Below, one piece after another: positions 33,645 to 44,000 of a DNA stretch of 64,000 bases. The stretch is taken from NCBI RefSeq assembly GCF_001442625.1, contig NZ_LMZQ01000005.1, positions 186,001 to 250,000 of the forward strand, read 5' to 3'. Both the position numbers and the translations under genes were made by a program. The notes beneath the pieces are model-generated. The model did not search any database and was not told where the DNA came from. It was given only the letters and a program-made list of their open reading frames with translations. Origin of the DNA: Pedobacter ginsenosidimutans. Lineage in GTDB: Bacteria > Bacteroidota > Bacteroidia > Sphingobacteriales > Sphingobacteriaceae. How positions within the stretch are numbered: the first letter of the stretch is position 1; each line of letters opens with the position of its first letter.

Positions 33645-34748
33645 TTAGTGCAGGTAGGTAGTAATTAATCTGGCTGTTTTTGCCGAAGCACCGGGTTTTC
33701 CCATGAGTAAAAGCAGCTCGTCGTAATGTTTTAACATCTCGTTCCGGCCTGCCCCTTCCAGGATCATTTTAAGTTCTTCATTTACTTTTTGGGTGTTACA
33801 ATCTTCCTGGATAAGTTCGGTTACAATCTTCTTGTTTACGATAAGATTAACCAGTGAAATAAATTTAATTTTCACCAACATTCTGGCAATGGCAATTGAA
33901 ATGGTCCCGCCCTTATAAACCACCACCTGTGGCACTTTAAACAAAGCTGTTTCTAAGGTAGCTGTTCCTGAAGCTACAATTGCAGCATGGGCATGGTGCA
34001 ATAAATTGTAGGTATTGTTAAAAAGAAGATGAACTTTTTTATCTCCCGTAAACTGGCGATAATAACTTTCGGTAAAGGTTGGTGCAGCTGCAATGGCAAA
34101 CACGTAACCAGGATGGTTTTCGCTAATGCTTAACATCACCGGGAGTAAACGTTCTATTTCCTGCTTGCGACTACCAGGCAACAGAGCGATAATTTTTTCA
34201 TCTCCTAATTGATGGTTTTCGCGAAAATTTAGATCTGGCGTAAACTGCGCAATTTCGTCTAATAAGGGATTGCCTACATAATCTACCTTCATGCCCCATT
34301 CCTTGTAGAAATCTACTTCGAAAGGCAAGATACAGAACATATGATCGACAACCTTTTTGATTTTCAACACCCGTTTTTGGTTCCATGCCCAAACCTTAGG
34401 CGAAATATAATAACATACTTTTATACCGTTTGCTTTTGCAAACTCCGCGATTTTTAAATTAAACCCCGGAAAATCGATCAGAATCAGCACATCGGGCTTC
34501 CATTGTAGAATATCATCCTTACAGGCTTTAAGATTTCTGAAAATGGTTCGTAAATTTAAAATCACCTCGGTAAAACCCATAAAAGCCATATCGGCATAAT
34601 GTTTAACCAACTCGCCACCCTCGGCTTCCATTTTATCGCCCCCGAAATACCTGAACACCGCTTCGTCGTCCTCAGCTTTTAAGGCTTTCATTAAGTTGGC
34701 GCCATGTAAATCGCCTGAGGCTTCTCCGGCTACGAGGTAGTATTTCAT
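33645..34748 (-). CDS. lpxB: Lipid-A-disaccharide synthase
   Basis: A 367-residue GT19 glycosyltransferase that joins UDP-2,3-diacylglucosamine to lipid X to make the lipid A disaccharide at the inner membrane. The start KYYLVAGEASGDLHGANLM, LPGSRKQEIERLLPVM near the middle and ASGTATLETALFKVPQVVVY in the C-terminal half are diagnostic. Length is normal. It lies downstream of surE and a small membrane-protein gene on the same strand, with an inverted-repeat element between, an order I know from related genomes. Confidence 0.97.
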   Translation of the reverse strand: MKYYLVAGEASGDLHGANLMKALKAEDDEAVFRYFGGDKMEAEGGELVKHYADMAFMGFTEVILNLRTIFRNLKACKDDILQWKPDVLILIDFPGFNLKIAEFAKANGIKVCYYISPKVWAWNQKRVLKIKKVVDHMFCILPFEVDFYKEWGMKVDYVGNPLLDEIAQFTPDLNFRENHQLGDEKIIALLPGSRKQEIERLLPVMLSISENHPGYVFAIAAAPTFTESYYRQFTGDKKVHLLFNNTYNLLHHAHAAIVASGTATLETALFKVPQVVVYKGGTISIAIARMLVKIKFISLVNLIVNKKIVTELIQEDCNTQKVNEELKMILEGAGRNEMLKHYDELLLLMGKPGASAKTARLITTYLH

Positions 34749-34824
34749 GTTATAATTTTTATAGAAAAAACGTTATTATAAGTAAAAAAAGCGATCACTG
34801 TCAACGAAAGATTCTAGAAGTCGG

Positions 34825-34905
34825 CGTCATCTCGACCGTAGCAACGCGTAGTGGAGAGATCTTTGGACTATATTAAAAGATCTCTTCGCTACGGTCGAGA
34901 TGACG
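34825..34905. repeat. 81-bp inverted-repeat element
   Basis: CGTCATCTCGACCGTAGC (34825-34842) and its perfect complement (34888-34905) flank a core that also pairs (GAGATCTTT with AAAGATCTC). Outer sequences resemble the GTCATnTCGA ends of the other dispersed repeats. It lies between lpxB and the gene upstream and may fold into one long hairpin in the transcript. Confidence 0.8.
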
Positions 34906-34967
34906 ATTCATTGTAACCTGTCATCCAGCTTTGTTTTTGGCTAAACACTAACTTCTCTTATATTCTT

Positions 34968-35240
34968 TCAAAAAACTTTATAAGCAAAAAACACAAAAGC
35001 GCATAAAAATGTTGCGGCCAATATGCCTCTTCCAATATTTTCTTTATTGTATTTAAAAAAATATTGCATGGTATAAGCATTTATTGCAATACCACCAATA
35101 TATAACAAATCTGCTTTAGCGAGTGAAGCAACATGAGTAATGATGTACCAGGCAATAGAACAAAATATTGCTGGCACAAGCAAACCAATGCACAAACCTA
35201 TCCATACAGAATTATTTAATCTTTTCAACCGATCAATCAT
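34968..35240 (-). CDS. Small membrane protein of unknown function
   Basis: A 90-residue protein with three hydrophobic stretches (about 13-36, 42-58 and 71-88). I do not recognise a family. It starts 12 bases after surE and is read in the same direction toward lpxB, so it is probably co-transcribed with them. Location beside lpxB makes an envelope role possible, but this is only context. Confidence 0.7.
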   Translation of the reverse strand: MIDRLKRLNNSVWIGLCIGLLVPAIFCSIAWYIITHVASLAKADLLYIGGIAINAYTMQYFFKYNKENIGRGILAATFLCAFVFFAYKVF

Positions 35241-35252
35241 AATGGCAAGCGC

Positions 35253-36098
35253 TTAACCTAGATTAATGCCATCGGGCGCTGAAACTTTAACTCCGGCACT
35301 TTTAGATTTCGTAGCATTATTACCGATAAAATCCCAGCTGTTTATTGCTTGTATCGCATGATGGGCCGTTAAATCAAACTGGACCGGAACAATAGAAATG
35401 TAATTGTTTTCCAGTGCCCAAACATCGGTATCTTCTCCTTTATCGAAATTTTCGAAAACACCGGTTAACCAATAATATGGTCGTTTGTAAGGATCAGTTC
35501 TTTCATCAAATTCTTCCATCCACTTGGCATTGGCCTGTCGGCAAACCTTAACGCCTTTTAGCTGATCGCCCTTCGGGAAATTCACGTTTAAAAGGGTTCC
35601 CTCTGGTAAACCATTCGCTAAAACCTGCTCACAGATGTTTTTAATGTATTTTTTGGTATGACTAAAATCAGCATCGGCTGCAAAATCATCTAAAGAGAAA
35701 CCAATAGATGGAATTTTTTCTATTGCGCCTTCTACTGCAGCAGACATGGTACCTGAATAGAGTACATTAATCGAATTATTCAGTCCATGGTTAATTCCTG
35801 AAACGCATAAGTCAGGTTTTTTACCTTTAAAAATCTTATTTACAGCAATTTTAACACAATCAACCGGGGTTCCACTGCATTTATACATTTCTACACCTGC
35901 ATAAAAATCAACCTTATCAAAACGGATCGGCTTACCTATGGTAATGGCATGTCCCATTCCGCTTTGCGGACTATCTGGTGCAACCACCACTACATTGCCC
36001 AGCTCCTGCATTACTTCCATTAAATTCTTTATGCCCGTAGCTGTAATCCCGTCGTCATTTACAACTAAAATATTTGGTTTTGTGCCCTGCTTTGTCAT
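35253..36098 (-). CDS. surE: 5'/3'-nucleotidase SurE
   Basis: I start it at ATG 36098, giving 281 residues beginning MTKQGTKPNILVVNDDG; the frame extends 12 codons upstream without similarity to the family. SurE is a metal-dependent survival-protein phosphatase acting on nucleoside monophosphates. The metal site NDDG (about 14-17), PDSPQSGMGHAIT and the SGINHGLNNSINVLYSGTMS block are all visible. The C-terminus is slightly longer than average. It precedes the small membrane protein and lpxB. Confidence 0.95.
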   Translation of the reverse strand: MTKQGTKPNILVVNDDGITATGIKNLMEVMQELGNVVVVAPDSPQSGMGHAITIGKPIRFDKVDFYAGVEMYKCSGTPVDCVKIAVNKIFKGKKPDLCVSGINHGLNNSINVLYSGTMSAAVEGAIEKIPSIGFSLDDFAADADFSHTKKYIKNICEQVLANGLPEGTLLNVNFPKGDQLKGVKVCRQANAKWMEEFDERTDPYKRPYYWLTGVFENFDKGEDTDVWALENNYISIVPVQFDLTAHHAIQAINSWDFIGNNATKSKSAGVKVSAPDGINLG

Positions 36099-36221
36099 GC
36101 CGGTAAAAATACAGATTATAAATTCAAGGCACAATAAACCATGATTTATATGCTAAAATCATTTATTCCTAGATTTTTAGTTTTGAAATCAAAATTATTT
36201 CATTCCCTGCCAGAAAGCATA

Positions 36222-36229
36222 TATATTTG
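36222..36229 (+). promoter_or_regulatory. Predicted -7 box for the M16 peptidase gene
   Basis: TATATTTG matches TAnnTTTG and lies about 92 bases upstream of the start. The -33 match is poor (TTTC). Confidence 0.35.
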
Positions 36230-36320
36230 AATAAATAACTTATTAAAAATGAAGGCTGTATTTGAGATCACGCTTAAACTAACAGGTACACACTCATTAT
36301 CATAAACCAAAACCAATTCA

Positions 36321-39254
36321 ATGAAATTCAAACTATTTACTTTGGCTTGTTTTCTAATTACAGGTGCTTTAGCAAAGGCGCAAACAACCTATCAATGGAA
36401 AACAGGAACATCTGGTGGCTTTAGCTACAGGTATGTAACCAACGATCCGACCAAAACACGTTTTTATACGCTAAAAAACGGTTTGACAGTAATTTTATCT
36501 CAGAACAATAAAGAGCCGAATATTACCTATAAAATGGCGGTAAGAGCGGGCAGTAATACCGATCCGCGTACCAATACCGGCCTGGCGCATTATTTAGAAC
36601 ACCTTTTATTTAAAGGAACGGATAAATTTGGAACCTTAAATTATGCCAAAGAAAAACCACTTTTAGATAAGATCGAAGCACTTTACGAAACATATAACAA
36701 AACTACCGATCCAGCTAAGCGTAAGGAAATTTATAAGGAAATTGATAAAACTTCGGGCGAAGCTTCTAATTATTCTATCGCAAACGAATACGATAAAATG
36801 ATGAAATCGATCGGGAGCAACTCTACCAACGCCCACACCTCGGTAGAAGAAACCGTTTATGAAGAAGACCTTCCATCAAATGCCATTGATAAATTTTTGG
36901 CTGTGCAGGCAGAACGTTTCCGCGCGCCTGTTTTCCGTATCTTCCATACAGAATTAGAAGCTGTTTACGAAGAGAAAAACATCGGTATGGATAACGACGG
37001 CCGTAAAATGTACGAGAAAATGCTGTATGCTTTGTTCCCAACACATAACTACGGACAACAAACCACCATTGGTACCATCGAGCATTTAAAAAATCCATCC
37101 TTAATCGAAATCAGAAAATATTACAACAAATATTATGTGCCCAATAATATGGCCTTAATTATGAGTGGCGATATTAATTATGATGATTTAATCAAAAAAA
37201 TCGACAAAGACTTCGCTTATATGGCACCTAAACCTTTGTCGCTTTATAACCCTGCACCAGAAAAACCGTTAACACAGGTTCAAACGGTTGATATTTATGG
37301 CCCAAGTGCCGAAAATTTATATGTTGCATACAGGGGTTTTGCCCAAAATACGCACCAAAGTTTATTGTTAGATTTAATTGGCAGCATTTTAGCAAACGGT
37401 AAAGCGGGTTTAATGGATATCAACATCAATAAACAGCAAAAAATGTTGAGGGCAAGCGCTGGTTATAACTCAATGAAAGATTATGGAATCTTCATTTTAT
37501 CTGGCTCACCTAAAGCCGGACAAAGTTTAGAAGAAGCGCAAAAATTATTGTTAGAGCAGGTAGAACTGCTTAAAAAAGGCGAATTCGACGAAGGTTTGAT
37601 TAAAGCAACTGTTGCGAACATCAAATTAGCGGAGTTACAGAGCTTCGATAATAACGATGTGCGTGCAGATTTCGCCATGAATGCCTTTATCCAAAACCGT
37701 GGTACGGAGTGGGATAAAACCCTGGCATCAACCGATGCAATGGTTAAAGTAACCAAAAAGGAAATTGTAGACTTTGCCAATAAATTTTTCATCAACAACT
37801 ATGTTTCTATCTTAAAACATAAAGGCGAAGATAAGAGTATCATCAAAGTAGAAAAGCCAGCCATTACCGCTGTAAAAACCAATGTTAATGAGGTTTCTCC
37901 ATTTACAAAAGACATCATTGCTGCTCCGGTAAAACCTATTGCTCCTAAGTTTTTAGATTATACAAAAGATCTTAATTTCGGTAAAGCAGGTATTGCCGAT
38001 GTAATCTCGGTACAAAACACCGAAAACGGAATTTTCCGTTTAGGCTACCGTTTTGACATGGGCTCTTACAATTATAAATTATTGCCTTATGCTGCCCAGT
38101 ATTTAGCTTTCTTAAGTACTGATAAATATTCGGCAGAAGATATCAGCAAGGCTTTTTACAACATCGCCTGTAGCTATAGCATAAACGTAGGTACCGATGT
38201 AACTACAGTTTCGATCAGCGGTTTACAAGAAAATTTTGATAAAGCTGTTGCCTTGGTAGAAGATGTACTGGCAAATTGCAAACCAAACGAAAAAGCCTTA
38301 GAAGATTTAAAAGGTCGTTTGTTAAAATCAAGAGATAATGCAAAATTAAACAAATCATCAATTCTTGGTGGTTTAATGAGTTATGCACAGTATGGTGCAG
38401 ATAATCCTTTCAATTACGGATTAACTAATGATGAGATCAAAAATATGAAATCGGCAGATTTGATCTATATCTTACATAACCTTACCAATTACAAACACAC
38501 CATTACTTATTATGGTCCTAAAACTTTAGCAGCATTTTCAGCTGATATTGTAAAAGCACATCCGTTGGCTAAAGAATTTACAGATGCGGCGCCAATTAAG
38601 AAATTTGTATACACCAAAACCGATTCGAACAAAGTTTACTTTGCCGATTACGATATGGTGCAGGCAGAAATCCGTTGGGTACGCAATGGAGGATTATACG
38701 ATCCGGCCAACGCTGCAAAAATTGCCTTATTTAACAACTATTTTGGCGGCGGTATGGGCTCTGTAGTATTCCAAACCATCCGCGAATCTAAAGCCTTGGC
38801 TTATTCTACTTTCGCGGTATATTCTTCTCCAAATACCAAAGAAAAAGAAAATACCATTATCGCTTATGTAGGTACACAGGCAGATAAAATGAATGAGGCC
38901 GTTGCCGGTATGAATGAGTTATTAACCACTTTACCAGAGTCTGATAAATCATTTGCATTATCAAAAACCAATTCATTAAATGGCCTGGAAACCAGCCGTA
39001 TCACCAAAGACGGAATTATCTATAGCTATTTGGCAGATAAAAAATTAGGCTTTGATCACGACTCAAGAGTTGATGAATACGCGAATTTAAAACCATTGAC
39101 TTTTAATGATGTAAAATCATTCCACCAGACCAATCTTTCGGGCAAACCTTACAGCTATTGTATCGTGGCTTCAGAGAAAAAAATCAACATGGCTGATTTA
39201 GCAAAATTTGGTCCGGTAACTAAATTAAGCCTGGAGCAGATTTTTGGATATTAA
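36321..39254 (+). CDS. Secreted M16 family zinc metallopeptidase
   Basis: A 977-residue protein with a signal peptide ending near residue 21 (AKAQ). It has two M16 halves. The first (about 45-520) carries the inverted zinc motif HYLEH (His90, Glu93, His94) and a downstream EAVYEEKN segment that supplies the third ligand. The second (about 560-977) lacks HxxEH, as usual for the non-catalytic half, and carries the family's GGGMGS..F..IRE..ALAYS region. Such enzymes degrade peptides in the periplasm. It is transcribed divergently from surE and ends with a terminator. Confidence 0.93.
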   Translation: MKFKLFTLACFLITGALAKAQTTYQWKTGTSGGFSYRYVTNDPTKTRFYTLKNGLTVILSQNNKEPNITYKMAVRAGSNTDPRTNTGLAHYLEHLLFKGTDKFGTLNYAKEKPLLDKIEALYETYNKTTDPAKRKEIYKEIDKTSGEASNYSIANEYDKMMKSIGSNSTNAHTSVEETVYEEDLPSNAIDKFLAVQAERFRAPVFRIFHTELEAVYEEKNIGMDNDGRKMYEKMLYALFPTHNYGQQTTIGTIEHLKNPSLIEIRKYYNKYYVPNNMALIMSGDINYDDLIKKIDKDFAYMAPKPLSLYNPAPEKPLTQVQTVDIYGPSAENLYVAYRGFAQNTHQSLLLDLIGSILANGKAGLMDININKQQKMLRASAGYNSMKDYGIFILSGSPKAGQSLEEAQKLLLEQVELLKKGEFDEGLIKATVANIKLAELQSFDNNDVRADFAMNAFIQNRGTEWDKTLASTDAMVKVTKKEIVDFANKFFINNYVSILKHKGEDKSIIKVEKPAITAVKTNVNEVSPFTKDIIAAPVKPIAPKFLDYTKDLNFGKAGIADVISVQNTENGIFRLGYRFDMGSYNYKLLPYAAQYLAFLSTDKYSAEDISKAFYNIACSYSINVGTDVTTVSISGLQENFDKAVALVEDVLANCKPNEKALEDLKGRLLKSRDNAKLNKSSILGGLMSYAQYGADNPFNYGLTNDEIKNMKSADLIYILHNLTNYKHTITYYGPKTLAAFSADIVKAHPLAKEFTDAAPIKKFVYTKTDSNKVYFADYDMVQAEIRWVRNGGLYDPANAAKIALFNNYFGGGMGSVVFQTIRESKALAYSTFAVYSSPNTKEKENTIIAYVGTQADKMNEAVAGMNELLTTLPESDKSFALSKTNSLNGLETSRITKDGIIYSYLADKKLGFDHDSRVDEYANLKPLTFNDVKSFHQTNLSGKPYSYCIVASEKKINMADLAKFGPVTKLSLEQIFGY

Positions 39255-39319
39255 AAAGGTAGAGGGTAGGAAGGCGGAAGGTTTAAGGTAGAACCTGATG
39301 CTTTAATATCAAAATTACC

Positions 39320-39350
39320 AGCGATTCCCGGAAACGGGGATCGCTTTTTG
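39320..39350 (+). terminator. Terminator of the M16 peptidase gene
   Basis: AGCGATTCCCG (39320-39330) and CGGGGATCGCT (39335-39345) form a stem with one mismatch and a GAAA loop, followed by TTTTTG. Confidence 0.85.
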
Positions 39351-39361
39351 TTTAGTCCAAT

Positions 39362-39550
39362 AGTTCATTGGCCATTGGTTCATTTGTCATTGGTTGCATA
39401 ATGAGAAAAAACAATTGTGTCTTTGCGTCTTGGTGGTAAAAGCAATAATATCTTCCGTGTTAATCTGTACCTCCGTGGCAATTAAGTTCATTAGTCATTG
39501 GTTTCGTGATGTAGAAAAACAATTTTGTGTATTCGTGCCTTAGTGGTAAA
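39362..39550. repeat. Two imperfect direct repeats next to the GH130 gene
   Basis: A unit with GTTCATTGG/GTTCATTAG, CATTGGTT, AAAAACAATT, a GTCTTTGCGTC-like part and GTGGTAAAA occurs at about 39362-39442 and again at about 39486-39550. The second copy runs into the 3' end of GH130, so the last four codons and stop of that gene lie in repeat-like sequence. Confidence 0.55.
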
Positions 39551-40592
39551 AAACCAGTGCGTCCAAAATTTCTTTCACCGAAAATTTAGCCCCGCAAACA
39601 AACTCATCAGCAGCACCATAATAAATCGTTAATTCATCTCCGTTAACGATGTGGCCGTTTGTAAATACGACCTCGCCAAAAAAACCATGTAACTCATAAT
39701 CTGCTGTTGGCACCATAATCGGCTCTTCGGTTCTGGCCAATACTTTAGATGGATCATTTAAATCCATTAGAAAGGCCCCTAAACAATATTGATGTTTTCC
39801 GTTTGCACCGTGATAGACTTCGAGCCACCCTTCTGCAGTTTTTATGGGTGCTGCCCCAGCGCCCACACGTGCACTATCCCAGTGGTTAGGCCTGGTTTTA
39901 ATGATACACCTGTGTTTTCCCCAATGAATACCATCCGGAGATTCGGCCAGCCAGATATAATTTCCACCTAATGCTACACTACTGGGGCGGTGCAAAGCGT
40001 AAAATTTACCATTAATGCGTTCGTCAAACATGGCACAGTCTTTATTGTGCGGCGGGATAATCATACCATAACTTTGGAAGGTTTTCCAGTTTGTTGTGCT
40101 GCGCATCCCCACACCAACACCATGCCCAGAAACAGCAGTATAGGTTAAATAATAAGTATTGGCGATTAAGGATACGCGGCAATCTTCTATTCCAAACGCT
40201 TCGTCTTCACCTTCTCCCTGTAGCAAAGGATAACCTTCGGGTTCTTCAAAATGAACACCGTCAGTGCTACAAACCAATCTTAAATGAGATAGTGTGGTTA
40301 AGTAATCAATTCCTTTGTAAGTGATCACCCTCGGGTCGCCGGCATTGAGATCCGGATCGTTTTCTTCGATGGCTATAATTTCTATCCCAGCTTCGTTTAA
40401 TACCGGAAACGAAATAATGCCTTCCTTTTGCTTTGGTCTTTCGGCTACACGGATCAGTAGCCAAATTTTTCCTTCAAACTTAAAAACGCCGGGATTGAGC
40501 AGACATACAATCTCCAGACCTTCCCTGCTGGGTACGAGATCTTTTGGAGATAATATTGGATTTTGAGGAAACCGCTGGGCTATATCGGCCAT
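39540..40592 (-). CDS. GH130 family beta-mannoside phosphorylase-like enzyme
   Basis: A 350-residue cytosolic five-bladed propeller enzyme. The conserved start RFPQNPILSPKDL, LLNPGVFKF, the catalytic-site LNAGDPRV (Asp86), and later HRPSSVAL and the EVYHGA motif identify GH130. These enzymes use phosphate to split beta-1,4-mannosyl links, for example mannosyl-GlcNAc from N-glycan cores or mannosyl-glucose; subtype is uncertain. It would complement the GH92 enzymes at 10-24 kb, but no TAAAACGTTTTA operator is seen in front of it. The last codons overlap a repeat. Confidence 0.88.
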   Translation of the reverse strand: MADIAQRFPQNPILSPKDLVPSREGLEIVCLLNPGVFKFEGKIWLLIRVAERPKQKEGIISFPVLNEAGIEIIAIEENDPDLNAGDPRVITYKGIDYLTTLSHLRLVCSTDGVHFEEPEGYPLLQGEGEDEAFGIEDCRVSLIANTYYLTYTAVSGHGVGVGMRSTTNWKTFQSYGMIIPPHNKDCAMFDERINGKFYALHRPSSVALGGNYIWLAESPDGIHWGKHRCIIKTRPNHWDSARVGAGAAPIKTAEGWLEVYHGANGKHQYCLGAFLMDLNDPSKVLARTEEPIMVPTADYELHGFFGEVVFTNGHIVNGDELTIYYGAADEFVCGAKFSVKEILDALVFYH

Positions 40593-40610
40593 AAAAATAT
40601 TTTTAAAGCA

Positions 40611-40639
40611 AACAGGCGACCAAAATTTGACCGCCTGTT
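40611..40639 (-). terminator. Probable terminator of the CsbD gene
   Basis: AACAGGCG (40611-40618) pairs with CGCCTGTT (40632-40639), with further partial pairing inside. On the minus strand it is followed by TTGCTTTAAAAATATTTTT, a weak T-rich tail, only 18 bases before the GH130 start. Confidence 0.55.
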
Positions 40640-40656
40640 CCGCTATTGAATTGATA

Positions 40657-40842
40657 TTATAAGGAGTTTATCCATTTCACAAGTTCATCTCTTCCTTTTC
40701 CCGTTTTTTGTTGCAGTTTCCCCAACAATTCATCGTCCTGACCTTCTTCGTGTTTTAAATCATCGTCAGTTAAATCAGCATAAGCTTGTTTAACCTTTCC
40801 TTTTATTTCATTCCACTTTCCTTTTAATTCTAACTTATCCAT
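40657..40842 (-). CDS. CsbD family stress-response protein
   Basis: A 61-residue very polar protein. [23 protein letters not shown] (about 7-29 in part) is the CsbD signature, and the C-terminal half with [15 protein letters not shown] is common in the Bacteroidetes members. CsbD proteins are small, abundant general-stress proteins of unknown mechanism. It lies upstream of GH130 on the same strand with a likely terminator between. Confidence 0.9.
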   Translation of the reverse strand: MDKLELKGKWNEIKGKVKQAYADLTDDDLKHEEGQDDELLGKLQQKTGKGRDELVKWINSL

Positions 40843-41043
40843 GCTCGTATTTTTTTTGATTTAAACAATGTAATTTCTAAATCTTATAACAGTTTTCGCC
40901 ACTATTTGTTTTGATTTAAGCATATTAAACCAAACAATGGGCTGATTTTGTCCTGATACACATGGTTTTTTACATATTTTTAATTACATTAAGAGTATCA
41001 TTTCTATGAATGAATAAACATTATTAACTAAACTAACAATTTG

Positions 41044-44000
41044 ATGAAAAAACTACTCTTATGTATGATTTTATCTCTCAGTGTAATTTCATTTGCTTTC
41101 GCACAAGGCAAGGTAATTAGCGGGAAAGTAACGTCGGCCTCAGGACCAATTCCAGGGGTTAGCGTATTTGTAAAAGGCTCACCATCAACCGGTACGCAGA
41201 GCGATGCCACCGGAGCTTTTAAATTAACGGTTTCGGAAGATGCCAAAACACTCGTTTTTAGCTTCATCGGTTTTAAGACCAAAGAAGTGCCCATTACAGG
41301 GCAAAGTGTTATTGTAAGCCTTGATGAGGAAAACAATACGCTATCGGATGTGGTGGTGGTGGGTTATGGAACGCAAAACAGAAGAGATGTAACGGGATCA
41401 ATAGCGAAAGTAACAGCTGCTGACCTGAAAGACAAGCCCTTAACAACCATCGAAAGTGCTTTACAAGGCAAAGCACCTGGTGTATTTATCAACTCTAGCA
41501 GTGGCAAACTGGGTCAGGCTCTCCAAATCCGTGTGAGGGGTATTTCTTCTATTTCGGCAAGTAACCAACCTTTATTTGTTATTGATGGAGTTCCTATTGT
41601 AAGTGAAGCATTGGGAACCTATACAGAGGCTGATAACCCGCTTGCGGCCATTAGTCCTGATGACATAGAGTCGATGGAAGTTTTAAAAGATGCAGCATCT
41701 GCAGCGATTTATGGAGCAAGGGGATCGAACGGGGTTGTGCTGATTACCACCAAAAAAGGTAAACAAGGAAGAACCAATATCGATTTTGGATATTACGCAG
41801 GGTTTAGCGATCCAACCAAAAAAGGCGATTTTTTAAATGCTGACCAATACCGTCAATTATTAGATGCATCTTTTAAGTACAATAACTATGATGATGGAGA
41901 TTATGCCAATGCTGCAGAAATGTGGAAAGATTATACAGGTACAGATGATTGGACGAGCAACAACAACACCAATTGGGTAAACGAAGCTTTTAGAAAAGGG
42001 CACACACAACAATATAGCTTAAATATTAATGGTGGTGATGCAAAAACAAGGTTTATGCTTTCGGGAAACTACAATAATAATGATGGGATTATAGTTAGCA
42101 ACCGTTATGTACGTACTGGTGGCCGGTTAAGTTTAGACCATACCGTCTCGAAAATTTTAGATGTTGGAGGATCGGTCAACATCTCTAAAGTAGACAATTA
42201 CCGTATTCCTACTGATAATGCCTTCTCCAATCCATTACAATTAAATGCTTTGCCACCAATTCAGCCCGTACGTGATGCATCAGGTCAATTGAATGGTTCT
42301 ACTGTTTATTATAACAGTTTAATCGACTATGAAAATGGCAAAAATCTATCAACTACGTACAGAACTTTTGCCAATGCATATGCAAGCTTAAAAATCACAC
42401 CAGATTTAGTTTTTAGAAGTGAATACGGTTTTGATTTCAACAATCTGGAAGAAGAACAATTTTTAGGGTCAAAAACTCAGGATGGCGGTAGTACAGGAGG
42501 CTCTTCTACAGATTACATGGCCAAATCCATAAACTTCAACACGAATAATACCCTTAACTATACCAAAACCTTTAACGAAAAACATAACCTGAATGTATTG
42601 GCCGGTTTCGCCTTTCAGGATACAAAATTCAGGTTCTCATCTGTAACGGGAACTACACTACCATCCGATAATTTCACCAAAATTGCCAGTGCAGCGATAA
42701 TTTCTGCTGGTACCTCTTCAGAAACCAGACATACTTTTGTTTCGTATCTGGCCAGGGTAAATTATAAATACGAAGAGAAATACTTGTTAAGTGCTTCGAT
42801 AAGAACGGATGGCTCTTCAAGGTTTGGCGTAAACAACAGATATGGAACCTTCCCTGCAGTTTCGGCAGGCTGGATTATAAACCAGGAAGAGTTTCTAAAA
42901 TCGAGTAGCTGGTTAAGCTTATTAAAGCTTAGAGGAAGTTATGGTTTAACGGGTAATGCAGAAATTGGCGATTTTGCCTCTAGAAATTTATATCGCGGTG
43001 TTAATTATGCTGGTGTTGGCGGCACACGCCCAAGCCAGTTAGGCGATCCGAATTTAAGCTGGGAAAACACAACCAATTATAACATAGGTTTAGATTTTGG
43101 TTTTTTCTCAGACCGGATTTCGGGTACAGTTGAATATTATAAAAAGAAAACAACAGATTTATTATTAAATGCACCAATTGCCGCCACAAATGGTTTTTCA
43201 TCCATTACAAGAAACATTGGCGATATGCAAAACAAAGGATTTGAGTTTTCTTTAAATACCAGAAATTTTGTTGGAGAATTTAAATGGTCAACTTCTTTTA
43301 ATATATCTTTCAACAAGAATAAAGTATTGCGTTTAGTTGATGATCAGCCTATTTATCCTGGTGGGAGGTTTTTGGGAAGAGTATCGGTTGGAGAGCCACT
43401 GGGCTACTTTTACGGAAAAGCATATGCTGGTGTAGACCCAGCTAATGGCGACGCACTTTATTATGTTGATGCATCAAGAACAAAAACAACTAATGATTAT
43501 GCTGCTGCAGAAAACCAAAAGCTAGGCGATCCAAACCCTAAATTCTTTGGTGGCTTTGGAAATCATTTCTCTTTCAAAAATTTCGATCTGGATATTCAGT
43601 CGCAATTTGTTAGCGGTAATGATATTTACAATATGGCAGGTGTTTTTCAATCAGCAAACGGCGATTATTTTGACAACCAAACCATTGATCAGTTAAATTA
43701 TTGGACACCTACCAACACCAACACCCCTATACCACAACCAAGGTTTGGTGAAGGAAATGGAACAAGTCCTTCATCCAGATGGATACAGGATGGGTCTTAC
43801 CTGAGGATAAAGAGTGTAACCTTTGGCTATAACATCCCTAAAGCCTTTATAAATAAGTATAAATTACAGAATGTAAGGATATACGCATCTGCACTTAACC
43901 TATTTACCATAACTGGTTATAAAGGTTACGATCCAGAAGTGAATACCCCAAGTGGTGGCTCCCTCCAGTCTGACAACATTCAGCTCGGTCATGATTTTTA

